Assembly: GCA_026184775.1 (NCBI GenBank)
Contig: JANCYW010000013.1
Span: 62,001 to 126,000, forward strand
Length of the DNA stretch: 64,000 bases
DNA from: Cyanidium caldarium
Lineage: Eukaryota; Rhodophyta; Bangiophyceae; Cyanidiales; Cyanidiaceae
Reading direction: 5' to 3'
Part shown: piece by piece, positions 49,336 to 58,718 of the stretch
Layout of the letters: every line of letters starts with the position of its first letter
Numbering within the stretch: the first letter of the stretch is position 1
Position numbers and translations under genes: made by a program
The notes under the pieces: model-generated
What the model saw: the letters and a program-made list of their open reading frames with translations, nothing else
Database searches by the model: none
What the model was told of the DNA's origin: nothing

Positions 49336-49576
49336 GACCGACGCAGACAAGTGGTCCAGTCGGTGGCGAGCGCGCGGAGCCACTCGAAAGTGGTTTTGGC
49401 GCGCGAGCGCCACTGCGCGCGCGTCCTCAGACCGCACCGCGCGATTCGGCGCGGCGGATGCGACAGGCGTGAAAACGTCAGCGCGGGCCCATGCGGGACG
49501 GTTTGGATAGGAGGGTGGCAATGGCCAGCGCGGAGTGCGCAACGCGCACCCACCGACACCAGCGGCTCACTCCATG

Positions 49577-50431
49577 TCAACAAAGATGGGCCGGCGGCGG
49601 TACATCCGGCACGGCACCGCGCTCAAATTCCGGTTTGCCGAACGCCTCGGCGGCCGGCGGTGGCAATGGCGCCGGTGAGGCGTGCTGATTCTGGGGATGT
49701 GGCGGCGGCGGCGGCGGCGTTGGTATTGCGCCAAACTGCGGTCCATAATTGGGTGGAGGAGGGTGCGGCGGCGCGGCAAACTGCGGTGCTGCCCCGGGCG
49801 ACGGCATCAGGGGCGGTGCACCTCCGCCACCATCATCCCTTCTGTCGCCTGCCGACATCCCGTTGGCCATCCTATTCGGCGGCTGGGCGTTCCACCGAGA
49901 GCGCATCGGAGCACCGCCAGCTGCCGATGGCGGTCGCTGCAGCATCTCCGCAGCTGTCCGCAGCGCCTCCTGCACCCGCATGGCCTCGTGTTCCGCGACC
50001 TGCTCTTGCGTTGCGCCCATGAGCTGCACTGCCGCGTACGCCTCGGCGCGCAGCTCTTCCGGAGAGACGTCCACGCCCCGCACCGTGCACGGCGCGTAAG
50101 TGTTGCCGTAGCTGGATAGAGGCCACGTGCCCGCCTGACGACCCTCCTCCCACCAGTCGAACATGCTCCTGCGAGGCGCGTTCGGGCCGCGAGCGAGGTG
50201 CGGCGGTCGCGGGCCACCACCGCTTCCGCCGCCGACAGTGGAATTCCCGGGCGCGTTGCCGCTTACCATACCAAACCCGCCCGGCGGCAGCTGTTGCTGC
50301 TGCTGCTGCTGCGACTCTATGGCACCGGGGCCATTACGCGCCGCACTACCCTCCAACCCTGGCGGGTGCTCATTTCGACATCGATTCCCGAACTTGCACG
50401 TGCCCTGCAGGTAGTACCAGCAGACGACCAT
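49577..50431 (-). CDS. CCCH zinc finger protein, Nup42-like
   Basis: 284 residues. A single C-x8-C-x5-C-x3-H finger sits at the very N-terminus (VCWYYLQGTCKFGNRCRNEHP), the position it has in Nup42/NUPL2, the cytoplasmic-side nucleoporin that helps Gle1 and Dbp5 in mRNA export. A poly-Gln run and Gly-rich linker follow, then a conserved-looking block MFDWWEEGRQAGTWPLSSYG, a helical part (about 140-185), and a Pro-rich tail. Only three FG dipeptides occur (GGFGM, PQFGA, EAFGK), fewer than in typical FG nucleoporins, so other CCCH RNA-binding roles remain possible. Start is the first ATG, directly before the finger. Confidence 0.7.
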   Translation of the reverse strand: MVVCWYYLQGTCKFGNRCRNEHPPGLEGSAARNGPGAIESQQQQQQQLPPGGFGMVSGNAPGNSTVGGGSGGGPRPPHLARGPNAPRRSMFDWWEEGRQAGTWPLSSYGNTYAPCTVRGVDVSPEELRAEAYAAVQLMGATQEQVAEHEAMRVQEALRTAAEMLQRPPSAAGGAPMRSRWNAQPPNRMANGMSAGDRRDDGGGGAPPLMPSPGAAPQFAAPPHPPPPNYGPQFGAIPTPPPPPPHPQNQHASPAPLPPPAAEAFGKPEFERGAVPDVPPPAHLC

Positions 50432-50820
50432 GGCCGAGCGCCCGCGCGCGCCTCCCCGAAAAGGTCGAAGGGTCCGTCGTGAAGTGGGAATTCGGGCAGC
50501 GACCCGGGCGCTGCGGGAAACAAAACGTCTCCAGCGGCCCAGAAAGCCTCCGAGTCTACCGAAAACGATGAAGTGGACGCCGTGGAACGAGGCGGCAACG
50601 CACCCAGTCCGTCCCGAAAACCGAAACCGCCTCTCCATGCCGCGAACGGTTCTCCCGATCCGCCCAGCGACCGCATTCCGTCGTCGCCGCCCGTCGCTCC
50701 GGCGCTTGTCACATCAGGGTTGGGTGGGTGCCCAACGACCATGCCGTTACTGCTCGGAGTCGAGACCCATTGCGTGGTTTACGTTGCTGACCCGCCTTCT
50801 CACCTATGACCCGCGCTCTC
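50432..50820. other. Intergenic region, CCCH gene / FIST gene
   Basis: Upstream of the CCCH gene and downstream of the FIST gene, both on the minus strand. Several overlapping frames are open but none looks like protein. No RNA gene recognised. Confidence 0.45.
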
Positions 50821-52788
50821 TCACTCCTCTTCCCGCTTCTCGCTCTCCCGCTCCGCCTCCGGCTCGGCCACTCTGACCGGATGCGGATATCGCGCGCGCA
50901 GAATGCCATACACCGAGGCGTACTCGTGCAGGTGCGTCTTGGCGGTGGCACCGCGAAAGGGCCCGATCTCGCCGCCACAAAACACGCCCGACACCGGTGT
51001 GGACATGTAGCGCGACACCTCGAACGACTCCACGTCGCGCTCGCGGAAGAACAGCTCGCCGCGTTCCATGCACGGGAAGACGCAGGCGCCCACCGGCGGG
51101 TTGGCTTGCCCGCTCAGCAACCGGGTGAGTTGCTCACGCTTGTAGTTTTGCAGCGCGTGCTCGACAGTGCTGCGGGCGGCCGCCGCGTCCATCACGAACA
51201 GGCGCAGACGCTGGCCCGGCTGTGCGCCGTTGGCGATGGCCACCGCACCATCGCGCAACGACACCCCGAACACCTGCCGAATGGCATACTGCGACGCCGC
51301 CAGGCGCTCGTCCGCATCGGAGGGCGGTGGCGACGGGTCCCGGGAGCGATCCGATCGGCGGCGGCGTCGGTTGCCATCGGCGGATGAGGGCCGGCGTTTG
51401 CCATCGGCCCGACGTCGCTCATCTCCCGATTCTTCTGACGAGGACGATGGCGGCGGTTGAAACACCGCCCCGATCGGCTCCTGCGCCACGCCCACCAGCA
51501 ATCGATTCGCCACCAATCGCCGATCCCCCTCGTCCAACTCGGTGATCACGTCGCGCAGCACGCCTACCACCGTGTCGGTGCGCTGCGAGGTGGCATTCTC
51601 CAGCTCGTAGATGAGATTGCCCATGGCACGGCGCACGTAATACGTCGGCCCGATCGGTCGACACGACGGCACCACCAACGCATCCACGGCCACGTTGCCG
51701 GTGAGCGCCACGCCCACACACCCGAATGGATACATCGCGCCGCGCTCCGGATGGAGCAGGTCGCGCGGCATGGTGCAGAACAGTTGTGGACGCACGCCGA
51801 TACGCGGAACGCCCTCGGCGGTGACAAAATCGGCGCGCTCGCCCGCCTGCGGCTCGCACGAGTGCGCGGCGGCGACGGCGCCGACTTTGGTGGCATGCGG
51901 AAAGGTGAAATCCATCCCGGCGAGAAACGCGTCCAGATCGCCGTGGCGCATGAAACTCGGCTCGGCGAACAGGAACAACGCCTGCAAAGCGTCGGGCGCA
52001 TGCGGGTCCACCGGTGCACCCGCCAGCGCCCGGGTGGAAGTGACAGCCGCCTCAGTCGGAACGGCAGTGGCAGCGTGCGGACGGCGTGCGCCCCATATCA
52101 ATCGATGCCAGGCGTCCTGTCGCGCATCCAAACCGGGAAGATCGCTGCGCTCTACCTGAAACACTTGCATGCCAACGTCACCGGGCAGATACACCAGCGT
52201 CAGACTCAGCGCGCAGTCACGACGACGTCGACGCCGATGATGGGCGTGCGCATTCTCGTCTTCGCTCTCACCGCTGCCGCTCGCTGATATCGCGGCACGC
52301 GTGATGGCCTCGTTCGCCTCCACCTCCATCGGAATGCCGCTGGTGGTGGTGCCGATCACGCCGGCGCCGGTGCAGCCAATAATGCGCACGTCGTTGGGCA
52401 GGCGTTGTCGCAGACGCGGCACCAACTTTTCCAGGGCGCCCTCGCTGCGCAACGCAGCACCCAGGCTGGTGCTCCGCAGCCGATACCCGGTGGAGGCGAA
52501 CACGATGGCCAGCCGCGGTCGCGCCTCCCAGTTCTCGGCGTCTGCCCCAGTAGTCGGATGGGTGCGCGGAAGTCGGGCCATCGCCATATCCACGCACTCG
52601 TCGGCCGCCTTCTCGATGTCCTCCTCGGTGGAGATGGCCGACGCGAAGGCGATCTTGTCCGGGTCGCCGCGCAGAAACTCCTCCTCGTAGTCGCGGAACG
52701 GTTGAAACACCTCCTCCCGAGCGGCACGACGCGGACCAACCGCTTCGTGGGCGTCATCTTCGCGGTCGCAGTCACCGCCCCGGGCCAT
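50821..52788 (-). CDS. FIST-domain protein
   Basis: FIST domains (FIST_N and FIST_C) are ligand-sensing modules best known from bacterial signalling proteins and some algal/plant F-box proteins. In 655 residues: FIST_N with FASAISTEEDIEKAADE, RLAIVFASTGY, and the Gly-rich signature RIIGCTGAGVIGTTTSG at about 135-151; an acidic/His-Arg insert near 175; then FIST_C with FVMDAAAARSTVEHALQ and PVSGVFCGGEIGPF, followed by the ending THLHEYASVYGIL. A basic/Ser-rich insertion (about 485-540) interrupts the C-terminal half. No F-box or kinase domain. The ATG at 53070 would add 94 residues rich in Arg/Ser/Thr/Ala that could be an organelle leader; I kept the start next to the conserved part. Confidence 0.82.
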   Translation of the reverse strand: MARGGDCDREDDAHEAVGPRRAAREEVFQPFRDYEEEFLRGDPDKIAFASAISTEEDIEKAADECVDMAMARLPRTHPTTGADAENWEARPRLAIVFASTGYRLRSTSLGAALRSEGALEKLVPRLRQRLPNDVRIIGCTGAGVIGTTTSGIPMEVEANEAITRAAISASGSGESEDENAHAHHRRRRRRDCALSLTLVYLPGDVGMQVFQVERSDLPGLDARQDAWHRLIWGARRPHAATAVPTEAAVTSTRALAGAPVDPHAPDALQALFLFAEPSFMRHGDLDAFLAGMDFTFPHATKVGAVAAAHSCEPQAGERADFVTAEGVPRIGVRPQLFCTMPRDLLHPERGAMYPFGCVGVALTGNVAVDALVVPSCRPIGPTYYVRRAMGNLIYELENATSQRTDTVVGVLRDVITELDEGDRRLVANRLLVGVAQEPIGAVFQPPPSSSSEESGDERRRADGKRRPSSADGNRRRRRSDRSRDPSPPPSDADERLAASQYAIRQVFGVSLRDGAVAIANGAQPGQRLRLFVMDAAAARSTVEHALQNYKREQLTRLLSGQANPPVGACVFPCMERGELFFRERDVESFEVSRYMSTPVSGVFCGGEIGPFRGATAKTHLHEYASVYGILRARYPHPVRVAEPEAERESEKREEE

Positions 52789-53410
52789 GACGGGAGACGT
52801 TTGTCGCCGCGTCCACCGGGCACGCATAGAGGTGAACTGCCGTCTTCGTCTGAAGGGCGTCCATCGCACGGTGCCGTTACCGTTCGGTGCACGGCAGCCA
52901 CAGCTCGTGACTCCCGCCTGTAGCCCTCGCGTCGCTCTAGACGACAAGGCGGCCGCGATGACAAACGACACTGAACGAACCGCGGCCGCGTCCGCCTTCA
53001 CGTTCGACCTCTCACGTTCGTGCGTCCCCGTCCCTGGCGACAGTTTGACCACCATTTCCGCTGACCGCATCGAAATCTGCTCTCCTCAAGGTGACGGCGG
53101 TTCTCGACTACCCCGTCTGTTCCAGACGACGCCCGCAGTCTACACACACACGCACACGCGCACACACGCACTCACACACGCCACCGGGTGCACGGAGGTC
53201 CTCGCCCCGAACGGCCCACCGCCTACCGCCGATCCGCGCACCGATCCTGCACGCGAGCACGTCGGTGGGGCGGCGACTCGGGATGCGCGGCGTCTTCTCA
53301 CCCATATCCGAAACCGTCGATACCTCCTTGCCACCTCTCTACCACAGAGTCCGACGCCTTGGGCGCTCCCCGTTCATCGACCAGTTTAGTCTCTCTACTC
53401 AGCTCTGCTT
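52789..53410. other. Intergenic region, FIST gene / GCL
   Basis: 622 bp. The left half may encode a leader of the FIST protein (open frame from ATG at 53070). A CA-rich tract lies at 53141-53180. No other gene seen. Confidence 0.45.
53141..53180. repeat. Imperfect (CA)n tract
   Basis: About 40 bp of CA/CG alternation with interruptions, in the gap between the GCL 3' end and the FIST 5' end. Such purine-pyrimidine alternation can adopt Z-DNA; nothing else marks it as functional. Confidence 0.8.
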
Positions 53411-55939
53411 CTATTCTTTCCACACCTGCCGACTGGCCTGGAAAGCCCAGAGGCCGCCACCATCGGCTTCGGTGGGCGAGGCCAGTGGCGAGGTGTCGCC
53501 GCGCTCACCGCCTGTCATCACCCCGGTCGCCTCCGACAGTCCCAATAGGGTGGTGGCGGCGGCGTGGTGGAACCCGTCCACGAACGATTCCCCGCGCAGC
53601 ATCGGGGAGTCGCGGTCGTGCTGCTGCGTGCGCAGTTCGGAAAATTCCTGCGAGCTGATGCCGCGCGCCATCATGTGCTTGGGCCAGAACTCGCCCAGCA
53701 GCGCCGGCTCGCTACGGTTGCCGTCGGCGATGTCCACGCAGGCACTCATCAGATCGTAACATACCTCGGCGCTGATGCGCGAATCCTTGGCGTACCCCGG
53801 GTGCGCCTCGATAAAGTGGCGCATCCACTCCGCGCACGTTTGCAGACGGCCGCTGGCGCGCGCAGACACGAAATCCAGATACGCTCCCAGGCGATGTCGC
53901 GTGAAGCTGTCGATACCGCGCATGGCGTCCAGGTAGGCGCGCGCAAGCGGGATCAGCCCCGGGTAAGCGTTGCGGTACGAGTGCTTCTCGCAGCACGGCT
54001 TGCCGTTCATGATCTCATCCACCGACATCAAGTCCGTGGCGTCGGGGTCGGGATCGGCACAGAAGCGGAAACCACAGCACGGCGGTTTGCCGCTGCGGTT
54101 GCTACCGCCGTTGAGGCAGTTGCCTTCGCGGGCGGCGCTCATGCTGCTGAAGCAGATCTGATGTGTCTCGCCACACGCGCAGCGGTAACCGCCGGATACG
54201 GAGGCGCTCAGCTCCACCTCGCGCGCAAAAACGTGCTTCCGAAACCAGAACCGACCCTCCCGCACCGCGCCACGTCGATGCGCCTCGCCCATATTGGCAT
54301 CCACCCGGGAGACCGGGATGTACAGGTTCATGCCGAACGCCAGGATGCAGCGCGACAGCAACACCATGAACACGGTAAAGGCGGCGTTCTCAAAGTCGGT
54401 CAGTTGCACCTCCATCGGCCGAAACTCCGTCCGCCAACCCGCACTCCCGCGTGGGTTGGCGGACGGCGGCGGCTTGAAGCGCACCGTATTCCAATTGGTG
54501 GACTGGATGTTCTCAAAGTGCACCATGCTGGTGCGGTCATCCACCGATTCACAGTCATCGAATACGACCAGTGGATCGCGGATGAACAGATGAGCAATGT
54601 GGCGGGCGAGTCGCTCGTCCACTCCGCCCTGCAACAGGCGCTCATAGCACGGCGGATCGATCGGCACCGGCACGTCGTTGTACAGCTCGGGTTTCATCTC
54701 CGGTCGCGTGCTGATGAAGCAGTCCGCCGACGAATAGCGAGATTTGGGCGGCAGCTGTCGGGCGATCTCTTCGGGCGTGCGGTCGTCCACGGCGGCGCTG
54801 ATCACATCCCACCGCACGTCGGTGTCAAGCAGCCAGCCGCGCAGCGCCGGGGTGGCCGCGGTCAGCGCCAACATAATCGGCGCCAACACCGCCAGCTGGT
54901 CGTACAGCCAGCGCCCCTCGTCCATATTGGCGGCTTGCAAGGTGAGCTGCAGACAGCTGAGGCCCATGCCAAACCCCATGGCATCCATGTATACCGAGTC
55001 GGTGGCCACCGGACCGTCTGCACACCGCTGCTCGATGCTGGCCAGACCGGTGCGCCGGCAGAAGCATTGCGCCACATCACTCTGCGGATCCCGCACGGCA
55101 ACCGCAGCGCTGGATACAGGGGAGGCGGTGGCCGCGGGCCATCCGTCGGTACTCTCCGCCACCTCCTCTCGATGGTGTTCCTCTCGCTCTATCCGATCAT
55201 CCAACGGTGCCCGCACAGCACCGTCGATAACCACACAGGCGCCATGGCGTTCACCGCCCTCCCACACCGGCACGCGCGCTGGGGTGTGCGCGTCGCGATA
55301 CAGCGGCATCCGGATGTCCACCGGGCCGCCCCGCCGCAACCGAATATTCCGCGTCAGTGTCCCGAAGCGTGGATGCGGATTGATCACCGCGTCCGGCAGG
55401 TATAGCGAGCGCGCCAACGGCCCGCACACGCCGCCTCCGCTCGGCCGGGTGAACACGCCGCAACCGATGCGCGGATAGCCGGCCACGCTCACCACGTGCT
55501 CCTCCGGCCGTAACAACTGCTGAATCTGCTCCCGCCGCAGCATCATATTCTTCTCCACCAGCATCAAGTCGCTCACGTAACAGGCGTACGGCTCGCCGGG
55601 CGTGCCCTCCACCATCCAGTTGGCGTACTCCGGCCGCCACAGCGTCTCCACCGGCGCCGGCGCCCCGTCCGCAACGTCGTCTGCCGCCGCCAACTCCGCC
55701 CGCTGCAATTCAGCGATGATTTCCGGCGCCCGCAGCGACAAGTACGACACCCGCTGCACATCGTCCAGCACCACCACGGTGTACTCGATCTCGTCGCCCC
55801 ATTTCAACACATCGCCCTGTCGGTTCCGCGTCGCCCAATACACGTTCAGAAACTGCTCCACCCCGTGCTGCCGGACATAATTCAAGTGCGGTATCGCATC
55901 CCACCACGTCAGCGGCCGACCACTGGCCAGCAGGCCCAT
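53411..55939 (-). CDS. GCL: Glutamate-cysteine ligase, animal/fungal type
   Basis: First and limiting step of glutathione synthesis: ATP-dependent joining of glutamate (gamma) and cysteine. The start MGLLASGRPLTW and the active-site motif KWGDEIEY (Glu50, Glu52) are those of the animal/fungal catalytic subunit. Further signatures: INPHPRFGTLTRNIR, YMDAMGFGMGLSCLQLT, SADCFISTRPE, SIQSTNWNTVRFKPP-like block and DDRTSMVHFENIQ. 842 residues versus about 640 in animals, due to inserts near 225-312 (low complexity) and about 530-640, where a Cys-rich stretch (CACGETHQICFSSM, CCGFRFCADPDPD) occurs that could bind metal. Plants and green algae use an unrelated-looking proteobacterial-type enzyme, so this gene is informative about lineage. 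Confidence 0.94.
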   Translation of the reverse strand: MGLLASGRPLTWWDAIPHLNYVRQHGVEQFLNVYWATRNRQGDVLKWGDEIEYTVVVLDDVQRVSYLSLRAPEIIAELQRAELAAADDVADGAPAPVETLWRPEYANWMVEGTPGEPYACYVSDLMLVEKNMMLRREQIQQLLRPEEHVVSVAGYPRIGCGVFTRPSGGGVCGPLARSLYLPDAVINPHPRFGTLTRNIRLRRGGPVDIRMPLYRDAHTPARVPVWEGGERHGACVVIDGAVRAPLDDRIEREEHHREEVAESTDGWPAATASPVSSAAVAVRDPQSDVAQCFCRRTGLASIEQRCADGPVATDSVYMDAMGFGMGLSCLQLTLQAANMDEGRWLYDQLAVLAPIMLALTAATPALRGWLLDTDVRWDVISAAVDDRTPEEIARQLPPKSRYSSADCFISTRPEMKPELYNDVPVPIDPPCYERLLQGGVDERLARHIAHLFIRDPLVVFDDCESVDDRTSMVHFENIQSTNWNTVRFKPPPSANPRGSAGWRTEFRPMEVQLTDFENAAFTVFMVLLSRCILAFGMNLYIPVSRVDANMGEAHRRGAVREGRFWFRKHVFAREVELSASVSGGYRCACGETHQICFSSMSAAREGNCLNGGSNRSGKPPCCGFRFCADPDPDATDLMSVDEIMNGKPCCEKHSYRNAYPGLIPLARAYLDAMRGIDSFTRHRLGAYLDFVSARASGRLQTCAEWMRHFIEAHPGYAKDSRISAEVCYDLMSACVDIADGNRSEPALLGEFWPKHMMARGISSQEFSELRTQQHDRDSPMLRGESFVDGFHHAAATTLLGLSEATGVMTGGERGDTSPLASPTEADGGGLWAFQASRQVWKE

Positions 55940-56205
55940 CGCTGAGGGCAACGCAGTCTCCCGGTGGGCACTACGGCGCTGCAGCCACACCGCTTCACCG
56001 AAAACGGGCCCGCGAACGGTTCCGCCTCAACGCGTGGACGCCGGGCGCACCTCCCAGACCGAGGCACCGGGTGGGAGCTGGTGGTGAGCAGGAGGTGGAA
56101 AAGTCGAATAACCTAGTAACGGGGAGTCGGTCGGGTTGTGGTGCAAGGGGTAGAGGTGCGCGACTCGAGCTCCGTTGCAGACAGGACGTTCCAGTGCTTT
56201 GCCCC

Positions 56206-56724
56206 ATGTTCATCGCGCTGGCAGGTCGTGCGGCGCTGTCGCGTCGGCTCGAGGCCCGGGTCGGCATTCTGGCGGCGACGCGAGTGACCGCGTGGCCTCG
56301 TTCGCATTGGGAGAGGAACTGCAAGTTACGGTTTCGGGCGGGACGGGGGCGGCGCGGGCAGTTGCGGGCGTCGCTGGGCGGTGAGGCGACGCCGGCTGCC
56401 TGGTTGGGGACGACTGCGCCCGCGTCGGCCGCGTGGTGGTGGCGGCTGGTGGCGGAGGGCGTGGGCGAGGCACCGCGCGAGCCATCGTACGCCGAGACGT
56501 TTTGGGCGGGATTTTTGGTGATGGGTGTGGTGGTGGTGTTGACGGTGGTGGCGGCCTCGCTGGCGGCCCGGGATCCGTCGCTCCTGGAGGGGCCCGACTC
56601 GGTGTCGCGGGGAGACGCCAGCGCGTCGGACCAAGGTCGGGGAGCGTCGTCCAAGCCGCCGGCAGCAATGGGCAGCCGCAGTGGCGACGCAAACGCGGAG
56701 GAGGAGGACGATGATTGGGTGTGA
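56206..56724 (+). CDS. Small single-span membrane protein, probably mitochondrial
   Basis: 172 residues, not matched to a family. The first 65 residues are Arg/Ala-rich with no acidic residue except two Glu, like a mitochondrial presequence (MFIALAGRAALSRRLEARVG). A membrane helix lies at about 107-127 (FLVMGVVVVLTVVAASLAA), preceded by YAETFWAG and followed by a Ser/Asp/Glu-rich tail ending in EEEDDDWV. Matches the look of small inner-membrane assembly or respiratory-chain accessory proteins, but nothing in the sequence fixes a function. Start is the first in-frame ATG. Confidence 0.6.
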   Translation: MFIALAGRAALSRRLEARVGILAATRVTAWPRSHWERNCKLRFRAGRGRRGQLRASLGGEATPAAWLGTTAPASAAWWWRLVAEGVGEAPREPSYAETFWAGFLVMGVVVVLTVVAASLAARDPSLLEGPDSVSRGDASASDQGRGASSKPPAAMGSRSGDANAEEEDDDWV

Positions 56725-56785
56725 GGGAGGGCGGCTTCTTGTAGGGAAATCGTGCGGCCTTGCGTGAGGGCGGCAAGTACCGCGG

Positions 56786-58324
56786 CTACAACACCGACGA
56801 GTAATCGGCGGCATTCCCGTCATCGCGCTCGCGAGCATCACCTCGCTCTGCACCATACGTTTCCGCGACGGTGATGGCCACTTCCCAGTCCTCGGGACCG
56901 TCTCCGAAAATGCGGTACTCGCGCTCGCGATACAGCACTGGGTTGGCTTTGCGACTCGTGCCGGCGTCGTTGTATACGCTCTGGGCGGCCAGCGTGGGTC
57001 CTTTCACACCGGCCGCATCGGCCAGGTAGCGGTCGTACGCCCACTGCCGGTCGCCGAGCCTGTGAAAGTGTCGCGGCGCCATGCCCAGGGCGGTGCGCGC
57101 GCGCCACTCCTCGCGCGTGTCCTGCCGCATGGCGGATTCGCTGGGCAGGCGGATGGCGCCGCTCAACACTCGGCACACGTACCGCATTTGGTACTCGAAC
57201 AGCGGGAAGGGCACCACCGAATAGGGCAGACCGACGAGCGGCAAGTTGGGGCGGTGCACCGGCAGCAGGTGTCGATACAGCGGTGTGACCACCCGTCCGC
57301 CATGCTGTACCCGAACCTCACACGCGTCGGCTAGAAAGGGAAACGCGTAGCGATACCCCGTACACAAAAGAATCACGTCCAAGTCGTCTAGCTGTGTGCC
57401 GTCCGCCAGTCGCACTTGTCGGGGCCCGGTCACCGCGGTCAGCGCCGCCACCGGCTGCACGCCGGCGCGCCGTAAGGCGCTCACGCACGCCGCCGGCATG
57501 CTGCCGTGAAACGACAGATACACCGGCCGAGCGGCCACCCGCGCCACGTCCAGACTGATGTCGATACCCGACGGACCGGCGCCCAGACAGAGCACCCGCT
57601 GCTGGGCGTAGCGCGTCGGCTGGCGATAGAAATGACTGTGATGGATGCGACCGGGCGCGAACGTGCCATCCGTCAGGTGCTCCACGATGCCACGGCCGGC
57701 ATCCTCCTTCGACTCATCGTCGACTTGATGGACGCTGCGTGAGTCGTGGCTCGGCACATACGGCACCGTGTAGTGCCCGTTACACACGCATACTGCCGCA
57801 TACCACTCTTCGCGCACTTCATCCGGTCGCTGGCGACACGCATACCGCACCACATAGCCGTCTAGCGCTCGCGAAGACACCGGCCGCACCTCTTGCACGG
57901 GCGTCTCGAAGCGAATATGGTCGCGCACTGCGTGCCGCTCGGCATACCGCAGCAGGTATCGTTGCACCTCGACGTGACCAGGAAATGAGGGTGCAGCGTC
58001 CGGAAAAGGCATGCCGGGAAACAGCATAACCTGTTTGGGTAGGTTGGTCCGCAACGACTGGTACATGGACGAGTGCAACGGACTCGAATGGGAGGGCGAC
58101 GGACTCCCCCTCCGGTCATCGCCTCCCGGCTCATTGCGGAGTGCAACGTCGTGACCGGCCCAGTCTGGCACCTTGTTCACGTCCGCGTACACCCACGTAC
58201 CGCCGACTTCGTTCGACGCCTCGAAACACACCACCCGAAACCCCGCTTCCCGCAGCACTCGGATGGCCACCAGGCCGGCCGCACCTGCGCCGACCACCGC
58301 CACCGGCGCACCTGCCGACAGCAT
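56786..58324 (-). CDS. Flavin-containing monooxygenase
   Basis: FAD/NADPH enzyme that oxygenates soft nucleophiles (N or S) or acts in auxin or sulfur metabolism in plants. In 512 residues: FAD-binding GAGAAG at 12-17 with GGTWVY; the family identifier F-x-G-x3-H-S-x2-Y as FAPGRIHHSHFY at about 222-233; NADPH-binding GAGPSG at 248-253; then LLCTGYRYAFPF, the C-terminal FMO motif. The spacing fits plant/fungal S-oxygenating FMOs rather than the animal type with a C-terminal membrane anchor, which is lacking. A 15-residue low-complexity insert sits near 70-88. The stop is 62 bp from the convergent small membrane protein gene. Confidence 0.92.
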   Translation of the reverse strand: MLSAGAPVAVVGAGAAGLVAIRVLREAGFRVVCFEASNEVGGTWVYADVNKVPDWAGHDVALRNEPGGDDRRGSPSPSHSSPLHSSMYQSLRTNLPKQVMLFPGMPFPDAAPSFPGHVEVQRYLLRYAERHAVRDHIRFETPVQEVRPVSSRALDGYVVRYACRQRPDEVREEWYAAVCVCNGHYTVPYVPSHDSRSVHQVDDESKEDAGRGIVEHLTDGTFAPGRIHHSHFYRQPTRYAQQRVLCLGAGPSGIDISLDVARVAARPVYLSFHGSMPAACVSALRRAGVQPVAALTAVTGPRQVRLADGTQLDDLDVILLCTGYRYAFPFLADACEVRVQHGGRVVTPLYRHLLPVHRPNLPLVGLPYSVVPFPLFEYQMRYVCRVLSGAIRLPSESAMRQDTREEWRARTALGMAPRHFHRLGDRQWAYDRYLADAAGVKGPTLAAQSVYNDAGTSRKANPVLYREREYRIFGDGPEDWEVAITVAETYGAERGDARERDDGNAADYSSVL

Positions 58325-58718
58325 AACGAAGAGGACGGGGAATCCGATGACAATCCTCTACCGATCACAAGAGAAAGAGCATACGCACTGGTGGATGACC
58401 TGAATATATCCTCCCGTCTGCCTCCGACCGTCCATTCCTCTCGCTGTGTCGTTCGTCCCCGCTGCTCGGCGTCGCTCGACACGCTCCGCCGCCATCCGCG
58501 CACACGCGCGCGCGTTTTCGCGGTCGTCAGCCGGGTGCGGTGCGCGTGCCCCGGTGCTCGAGCGACGGGCGTGCAAGGATCGCAACGAGGGGACCAAAAA
58601 TAGAGTCCAGTTGAGCAGGATGCAATAGGCAGCTGCTTCTTGAGATTGGGAGGAAATGCGGTAGAACCTCCGCGACCTCTCGAAGGAGTTGCACCCGATT
58701 CATCGGCCCCTCTCGCGC
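58325..58718. other. Divergent intergenic region, FMO / KIN17
   Basis: Shared 5' region of two divergent genes. A short CACACGCGCGCGCG run lies at about 58500. No gene or RNA recognised. Confidence 0.45.

Noticed and set aside
53564-55405. 613-codon open frame on the + strand opposite GCL
   Set aside because: GCL is clearly the real gene; high GC makes the complementary strand stop-poor. The antisense product is His/Arg/Gln-rich with no family signature.
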